Shown here piece by piece: positions 56,440 through 64,000 of a stretch of 64,000 nt of DNA (position 1 is the first letter of the stretch; every line of letters starts with the position of its first letter). The stretch lies in the NCBI GenBank assembly GCA_034509735.1, contig JACGWO010000012.1, positions 8,306,367-8,370,366 of the forward strand, in the 5' to 3' direction. Made by a program: the position numbers and the translations under genes. The notes below the pieces were generated by a model that worked only from the letters and a program-made list of their open reading frames with translations, made no database searches and was not told where the DNA came from. Source of the stretch: Sesamum alatum (Eukaryota; Streptophyta; Magnoliopsida; Lamiales; Pedaliaceae).

Positions 56440-58050
56440 ATCTACATTAATGAAAATGTAAAGCAGAAATTAGCAGATGATGGTAATATTATTGTTCAAG
56501 TTGAAGACTTGGTATTTTAGTCTTTAACCCTCCCACTATTTATACGAAAGTCCGCCACTCTCAAGCGGAGTTTCGGGAAACCATTTCCTAGTGGGCTTGG
56601 GATCCACAAGCGTAATCTCCATGCCCCGCTTTTACGATTCACATGAAGAAGACCTCGTGGGAGATATCCAATATCATTCTCATCCAATGAGATTCCCAAG
56701 ATATTTTGCCTCACCTATTCGCATGGTTCCGAGGACTCCAAGCGAACCATGTTACTCAGTGTTAGGCCCGACCCATCAACCAAATCATGCCTCAAACTGT
56801 CGCCCCCCACGACTCGTGAGACAGGGAAACAGCGAGCGCAGTCTTTTTGTTCACAACAATAGTGCAGCTTTCCCCTAGTCCAAGTGTGCCACGACTCGTG
56901 AGACCACACTTGGGTAGTGGTAGCTTCCTCACCACATTGCTGTGGATGGAAGGCTCGGACAGACCAAAATACCATTTTGATCCAAGTCCGTTATGGGCCT
57001 AATATTTAATTTGGTCCAACCAAATGAGAGTTTGTGTGTGACCGAGACCTCATCACATTATTGTGTTTTAGCATGCATAAATATCCAATATTTAAAGCGA
57101 TAAATAAATACGCCGCATGCAGAAAACATAACATACCCCTGTTAGGATGATCACAAGCCCAACCTATGCGACCCACTGAGCCCGCAGTGAGTCTATGGTC
57201 TGTCTAGGGTGGTCCTAAATTATTACAATAATAATAAACCCATTGTCATTCCAATGGGCCTTGAAGTGCTTCTTGTTTCATGCCTTGATGCTCCTCCTTG
57301 GGGTCTCCGACTCCAATTGCTTGTTAAAATTGAAACCTCACCAATCCTATCTACTCTCATTACAACTGAAAGTAATACATTGGTAATAAGGAAAACAAGC
57401 CTTAACATCATGAGGCTGAAATACGGGAGATGATAGTCCCAAAAACAAGAGGCACGCAGGCCCCACCCAACAGAAAATAAATAAACATTCATTCATCCAT
57501 ACACAAGGTCTAGGGCTTTGTGATCATCCCATGTTGATTCCAACAACTCACATATAACATAATTATTCCAAATAATCATGCATAAATAACCAATGGATAT
57601 TCCAAATACCCAAGTGATGTCCAACATCACAAAAGCATAAATATATAAATAATATGCAAAATTCAAATTTTAAATTTAATGGACATTTTACACAATGCAT
57701 CCAATGCATGTATTAATCCCAAATTAATTAAGCAAATTTAATTCAAGGAATAATCCAATTATCCCAAAATCAAAAATGCAAAATTAATATATTTTCAGAA
57801 TATTGTGCAGAAAATACAGAAAATCGAATTTTCCGAAAAAAGTCGAAAAAACGGCACAAAACGGCCCAGCCGTTGTGCTGGCCGGCCGCCCGCGCGCACA
57901 GGGCAGCGCGCGCGCGCGCTGTGCCGCGCGCTGGCCCTCGGCCAGCAGCGGCCGGCTGCGCACAGCGCGCGCGCGCGCCCCTGTGCGCAGCGTCCGCGCG
58001 CATGGCGCGCGCGCAGGCGCCCGCCTGCGCGCGGCCACTGCCGGCCTGAC

Positions 58051-58082
<32 letters not shown>

Positions 58083-58303
58083 CAAAACTGTTTCAGCACA
58101 ATAAAATTAATATTATTCTGAAAATAAGCATGCAATTTTAGATCCAATCTAACAAAATTAAGCATGCCAAAAGTCCATTAAATCCAAACAATTGAATCAT
58201 CATATTATTCATATATTTATGTAATCTAACATGCCAATAAAGCCGTTTAAAAGCAAGTAGATCATGCCAAACACATAGATCTATGCCCCTTACATCGAAC
58301 CGA
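56440..58303 (-). other. A4 leader with 28-nt poly(A) and CG island
   Basis: The CG island (about 57880-58045) follows an uninterrupted 28-base A run on the element strand (58055-58082). Stem-loop 2 is at 56880-56913 and the second CACGAGTCGTG near 56812. The 3' end ATTAATGTAG is directly before the Gag start. Confidence 0.8.
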
Positions 58304-58315
58304 GCTCTGATACCA
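58304..58315 (-). other. A4 primer binding site, tRNA-iMet
   Basis: Complement of TGGTATCAGAGC, two bases inside the 5' LTR. Confidence 0.95.
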
Positions 58316-58317
58316 CT

Positions 58318-60545
58318 TGAAGGACAAGCGGATCCGCCCGGGAGCGCGAGCGGAAGCGAGGAATGCGAGGAAGTGCGTAAATTTAAATCAAATTCAAAAT
58401 ACGCAAATCCCAAGGGGTGTACCCTTGGGTGCTCAACCGGGCGTTCGATGTAGGATGTGTAAATATTAAAACATATATTTAAACACATAGGGCATAGATA
58501 TACAAATTAAATCAATCAAAGCGTAATAAACCGTTACCTTTGATTGTTTAGCGTATGCTCCCGGCTACTAGCGTTGTTCCTTCTCCGGAATGCTCACGAA
58601 ATCCAAACGTATGGATTCTCCAAAGGTGATCCACACCACACCGGAAGAAACACACGTTCTTCTTGCTAGAAAAGAACGGGTTTAGGAAGGAATCGGTTTA
58701 AGAGAAGAACACTATGAATTAGTGTTCTCTTAAACTTACTTTGTTCTTCTTCTTGATTCAAAATCAAGTGAAGAACACAAGTGTAAGAGAGGGAGGGAGC
58801 ACGAAATTTTGAGAGAAAGGAGAGGATTTTTGTCTTCTCTTTTTCCTAGAAAAAGATGAATAATGAATCACTTATGCTAGGTGTTGTATATTCTAATATA
58901 TATACATAATTAATGTGATTATTGGAATGTGTCTAGGTTCATCCAAGGATGTCTAGATTCATTCCAATCAATCACCATCAATTCTTCAATCAAGCCTACC
59001 AAAATTTATGGTATGATCAAATCATACCAAAAGGGAAGAGCTTGATTGGAGTTGATTTGTCTCTTTCCAAAAGAGACAAGTCAACATACCACCTAGCATG
59101 AAACATGGCTGATTTTGCTTCCTCCAAGGGAGCATGTCGGCCATATTTAATTAAGGGAAGAAGTCCAACTTCTTCCTATTCCAAATTAGGAATTATTTCT
59201 CCTCTCGGGTATAATTTAACGGACCGGGTTTTATCGTAATCCAATTACGACGATCCCAATATTAAATCCAATTTAATGTCCACTTAAATTATTCCCGTTG
59301 ATCTTTTAATCCAATTAAAAGATCCAACGTCTCAACATCTCAACTTTCCATATTTAATCGAAAATCCAATTTACCGATTAAATGAAAGCCCGATACAATA
59401 TCGGCCCGTCCATCCAATGGACTTTCCCTTAAGTAATCCAATTACTTATTTTATCCTTCGAGATTGACTCCAAGTTGGTCTCTCAACCTCCTCGGTGATT
59501 TGTGTGTGACCCTTTAGGTTCACCCTCAGCTAGACTTGGGCCCGTGTCCCACAAGGGCCCGTTACCATGGGTGGCCGTCTAGCAACGGTCCATGGCACTA
59601 GAGACTAGGTGAATTGGCGTGAACATTTAGGCGCCGATTCCGTACGGGTACGATCCTTCCGTCTACCGTCTCCCGGCCTTAGTCTAGGGTATGGAATTGG
59701 GCGTCGGTTCCCATCCTTGACTAGGCATCTATGCTTAATACTCGAGACCACGTATGCTTCATTGCGTCGACACAGGAAACCATTCCCTGTTCGACCAACC
59801 ACTGTGGCCACAGCTTCAAATAGCATGAACGTGTCTCCGAGTGCATAGGAGATACCTCTGTCACATACTGACAGGGGACGGATCCTCTTCTTGGAATCCA
59901 CCGTCCTCGCTACACATTCCGACTGCACTGGACAAGGCTTATAATGATCATCTTACAGAATGATCACCTCTCGCCAGATCCAAGATACAGCCGTCCTGTG
60001 CACGTGACTGCCATGATTCCTCAAGTCTGAGGATTACTCCCGTACTATCGGAACCGGGGAATCCAATCATACCGACCAAGCCTCCAAGGCTTCCATATGA
60101 TGATCCCCGCGAGTCAGTCCAGTCGGCTCGACCCCAGTCGACCAACCCATCAAGACCGTGTAGGCGTCCCACGCCTGTCGCCGATGAAACACGGCACTCA
60201 TCCAATGAACACGACTCTTGACGCAAGTCTCAATAGGACTCTCGATGCCCTGTCTCGAGGTCCTCGACTTGGAACGTTTTAGACCCAACTCTTAATCAGC
60301 TGGACTCATGACCACCATCCAATGCGTGGCCCAACTGCACGAGTTGTTATCCATGGTCTGTGGGCTTTGTTGCGATATAAGTTAAAACACCGGTTTAACA
60401 AATGTAAGATGAGCGCAACAAAGAAGGTACCATTGGTGATGAACACTCATCTTATTCATCACATAATAATATTACATTCACATCAAGTTGTCGGATAGGT
60501 TACAAATTGCCAAACCTATTGGCTTTCTGGTCACCTATTCCAACA
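58318..60545 (-). repeat. A4 5' LTR
   Basis: 2,228 bp, nearly identical to 50619-52846. The TATA-like tract is near 58896-58904 on the minus strand. Confidence 0.95.
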
Positions 60546-61762
60546 GTTTTCGCCTTCTAACCGGTACTCGCATTGTTCCCCGATTTGCTCCATGATCTCG
60601 TATAGGAGCCCTCTAATTCGTACACACAATCCGCCCACGTATCATGATTTTTGTGCTAGAGAAAGAACAAGTGTATTTTTGGATAGGACGGATCAATCAA
60701 ACGTTATTGATTAACGAGATCAATCCTCCTTAATGTTCAATTGTCAAAACAAAAGAACAAGAAAATATTTCTTGGAAGGAGGAGAGAGGCACAGCCGAGA
60801 GGGAGAGGGAGAGAGACGAGTGTGTGTGTGTGTGTGTGTGTGTTTCAAGATTCATCATCTCTTTCAAAGTGTGTGCTTAGGAGTATTTATAGAGGAGGAA
60901 TCTTATTCCTCTTCTAGTTTCCTACACTTTGAAGACTCCACCATGAGTAGGATTTGACCTAGTCAAATTCTAGCTTCTTGGTTAAACCAATCCTAGCCAT
61001 TGATTCCTCTCTTTAATCTCAACCATTTATTTAATTTAATGGAATATTTAAATCCTATTTAAATACTCCAAGGGCAATAAATAAATATATTAAATATAAA
61101 TATTTATTCCAAGCCCATTAAATTAATTTCTAATAAATCTAATTTATTAGATAAATTCCTTTTTATCTAATAAAAGGAATTAATTCTTCCCAAGAAAATA
61201 AAGACCCGAATAAATCCAATTTAATCGCTCCACTTTTCCAAATATTTAATTCTAAATTAAATACGTTTATGTGTGCGGATTGTGTGTGACTCTTTAGGTT
61301 CACCTTCAGCTAGACTTGGTTGGATTCCTAGAATCCGCCCATTACCATGGGTGGCCGTCTAGCAACGGTCCATAGCACTAGAGACTAGGTGAATATACGG
61401 GGATGAACATTTAGGCTCTACAGTACGTCTATCCTTCCGTCTACGGTCTCACCACTTAGGGTCTAGGGCACGGATTATGCAGGTACCCATTTTGGACCCA
61501 AGTGTCGGTCTTTCCTCTACTAAACGCCGCAGGGGAAACCTTCCTTTCTGTTCAGTTACTGTGGCCACAGATTTTAGGGACAAGACACAGAGTATTTGTG
61601 AGACACAACTGTCAACAGCTTTTTGATAGGAGACAGATCCTTTCTTGGAAACTGCTGTCACTTTGTACACCGGAGCTGCACTAGATATGGCTTATGACTA
61701 GTCAAGTGCATCTTACCAATCTCTCACCATATCTAAGATACAGCCCCGATGTAAAGGTAAAC
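60546..61762 (-). repeat. B 3' LTR, piece 2 (inverted)
   Basis: Complement of the middle of the B LTR, from CGCCTTCTAACCGGTACTCG (60551) to the U3 core. It carries a TG microsatellite at 60820-60842. The first five bases are the A4 target site and the last five (TAAAC, 61758-61762) the A3 target site in inverted form. Confidence 0.88.
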
Positions 61763-62928
61763 TGAAGGACAAGCGGATCCGCCCGGGAGCACGAGCGGAA
61801 GCGAGAAAGCGAGAAAAGTGTGTAAATTTAAATCAAATTTAAATAAACGAATCCCAAGGGGTGTACTCTTGAGTGCTCAACCGGGCGTTCGATGTATGAT
61901 GTGTAAATATTGGAAACATATAATTAAACACATAGGGCATAGATATATACAATAAATCAATCAAAGTGTAAGGAGACTGTTACCTTCGATTGTTTAGCGT
62001 ATGCTCCCAGCTACTTGCGTTGTTCCTTCTCCGAAATGCTCACGAAATCCAAACGCATGGATTCTCCAAAGGTGATCCACACCACACCGGAAGAAACACA
62101 CGTTCTTCTTACTAGAAAAGAACGGGTTTAAGAAGGAATCGGTTTAAGAGAAGAACACTATGAATTAGTGCTCTCTTAAACTTACTTTGTTCTTCTTCTT
62201 GATTCAAAATCAAGTGAAGAACACAAGTGTAAGAGAGGGAGAGAAGCCGAGAGTTGAGAGAGAGGAGAGAGGATCCGATTTTCTCTTCTTCTTTTTCCTA
62301 GAAAAAGATGAATGTGATTCACTTATGCTTGGTGATGTATATTCTAATATATATACATAATTAATGTGATTATTGGAATGTGTCTAGGTTCATCCAAGGA
62401 TGTCTAGATTCATTTCAATCAATCACCATCAATTCTTCAATCAAGCCTACCAAAATTTATGGTATGATCAAATCATACCAAAAGCGAAGAGTTTGATTGG
62501 AGTTGATTTGTCTCTTTCCAAAAGAGATAAGTCAACATACCACCTAACATGAAACATGGCTGATGTTGCTTCCTCCAAGGGAGCATCTCGGCCATGCCTA
62601 ATTAAAGGAAGAAGTCCAACTTCTTCCTATTCCAAAATAGGAATTATTTTCTCCTCTCGGGTCAAATTTAACGGACCGGGTTTTATCGTAATCCAATTAC
62701 GACGAACTCAACATTAAATCCAATTTAATGTTCATTTAAATTATTTCAGTTGATCTTTTAATCAAATTAAAAGATCCCACGTCTCAACGTCTCAACTTTC
62801 CATATTTAATCGAAAATCCAATTTTTCGATTAAACGAAGGCCCGATACAATATGGGCCCGTCTATTCAATGGACTTTCCCTTAAGTAATCCAATTACTTA
62901 TTTATCCTTCGAGATTGACTCCAAGTCG
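61763..62928 (-). repeat. A3 3' LTR end (inverted, truncated)
   Basis: Starts TGAAGGACAAGCGG, the complement of a family A LTR end, and matches the last roughly 1,165 bp of the A3 5' LTR, including its specific AAACGAAGGCCCGATAC tract. It stops at GTCGATC, where C-family LTR sequence begins. Confidence 0.85.
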
Positions 62929-64000
62929 ATCTTCTCGTTCTTGAGACCCTCCAAATCGTGACACACGATCCACCCACGTATCTTGCACGTCGTGCTAGCA
63001 ACGAACAAGTATTTTTGGAGAGGATAGATCAATCACACATTATGAATTAACGGGACTAATCTTCCTTAGTTCTAATGTTCAAGAACAAAAGAACAAGAAG
63101 TAATTTTCTTGGAGAGTGAGAGAGAGAGAGGGGCGGACGAGATGTAGGAGAGGGGGAGTGTGTGTTGTGTGTGTGTGATTTCAAGAATCATCATCATTCA
63201 AAAAGTTGGAAGCTAGAGGTATTTATAGAGGAGGAGTTTAATCCTCTTAAAACTCCTACTCTAAGAACTCTAATTTGTCTAGGATTTTGACCTAGTCAAA
63301 GTCCTAGTCAAACTAGTGTTTGACCTAGTCAAACAAATCCTAGCCTTCCATCTCCCCTTTCCATCTCAACCGTTGATTTTAATTTAATGGAATATTTAAA
63401 TCCCATTATATATATCCATTAGGCTAAAAGAATAAATATAATAAATTAATATTTACTCTAAGCCCATTAAATCAATCCTTTAATAAATCCTATTTATTAA
63501 TTTAATTCCCTTTATCAAATAGAAGGAATGAATTTCTCCAAGAAAATATAGGACCCGATTAAATCTAATTTAATCATTCCTTTACTCCATTATTTAATTC
63601 CAAATTAAATACTAAGTGTGTGTGGATAGTGTGTGACTCTTTAGGTTCACCATTCAGCTAGACTTGGTCGGATTCCTAGAATCCGTCCGTTACCATGGGT
63701 GGCCATCTAGCAACGGTCCATGGCACTAGAGACTAGGTGAATTATTGGGGAATGAACATTTAGGCTCTAACAGTATACTTGTCCTTCTGTCTTCGGTCTC
63801 ATCACTTAGAGTCTAGGGCACGAAAAAAGCAGGTACCCATTTTGGACCTAAGTGTCGGTCTGTCCTTACTAAACGCCGCAAGGGAAACCTTTCCCTTCTG
63901 TTCAGTCACTGTGGCCACAGATTTCAGGGACAAGACACAGAGCATATATGAGACTCAACTGTCAATACCTTTTGACAGGAGACAGATCCTTTCTTGGAAA
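62929..64000 (-). repeat. truncated reverse C-family LTR, runs off the window
   Basis: Complement of 48446-49517 of the solo C LTR. The last roughly 280 bp of the LTR 3' end is missing at the junction with A3. GATCT at the junction occurs in both parents. The element continues beyond the window. Confidence 0.85.

Larger units (their letters stand above)
50619..60545 (-). mobile_element. complete, young but RT-deleted copia element A4
   Basis: 9,927 bp on the minus strand with LTRs of equal length (2,228 bp) differing at about six sites by eye, mostly C/T or G/A. It has an intact PBS and PPT. Gag, protease and integrase signatures are intact apart from a 1-bp loss near 55402 and a 1-bp gain near 54366. 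The same 340-bp RT deletion as A1 is at about 53962. It sits inside the B LTR in the inverted block. Confidence 0.95.

Overview
The window is plant nuclear repeat DNA, most likely angiosperm heterochromatin. Almost every base I can assign belongs to nested LTR retrotransposons: Ty1/copia families A to F, one Ty3-type element G, and one hAT transposon remnant. The plant calls rest on primer binding sites matching the initiator methionine tRNA 3' end (TGGTATCAGAGC), the Gag-protease-integrase-RT-RNase H order of copia, and a RICESLEEPER/DAYSLEEPER-like hAT C-terminus. I found no intact host gene, tRNA, rRNA or CRISPR. Family letters are mine, and all comparisons were made by eye.

Layout. 1-784 is the 3' part of an F LTR, and 785-1155 is unassigned. 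1156-2903 is a truncated LTR of the G family. 2904-4007 plus 13830-13940 is an old copia LTR and leader (E). E is interrupted by the complete copia A1 (4013-13824, TSD GTCCT), and a hAT remnant (13941-15166) follows. Next is a reverse-oriented B-family LTR (15167-19361) that carries a solo A LTR (15357-17586, TSD TGGAG). It is fused to the Ty3 element G (19362-23494, minus strand), which lies in a degenerate copia D (from 23495). Element B (LTR from 23852, TSD ATCAT) also inserted into D. B in turn received A2 (29395-39044) inside its integrase and A3 (42093 onward, TSD GTTTA) inside its 3' LTR. A3 carries a solo C LTR (47814-49794, TSD GTGGA).

Inversion. From 49838 to about 62928 the order is inverted. 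The D flank with the second B target-site copy (ATGAT), the rest of the B 3' LTR, and the A3 3' LTR with its second target-site copy (TAAAC) all appear on the opposite strand. A4 (50619-60545, minus strand, TSD GTTTT) sits in this block and is the youngest copy, with about six differences between its LTRs. The right edge is a truncated reverse C LTR.

How the parts relate. No copy here encodes a complete polyprotein. A1 and A4 share one 340-bp RT deletion, and A1, A2 and A4 share one RNase H frameshift and stop. This suggests a source lineage mobilised in trans. The most unusual signals are noncoding. The LTRs contain arrays of short inverted repeats with a 3-nt spacer (TGG in A and F; TAG, AGG or TGG in B and C). 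The leaders contain paired stem-loops with the apex CACGAGTCGTG, whose stems differ between families A and B but still pair.
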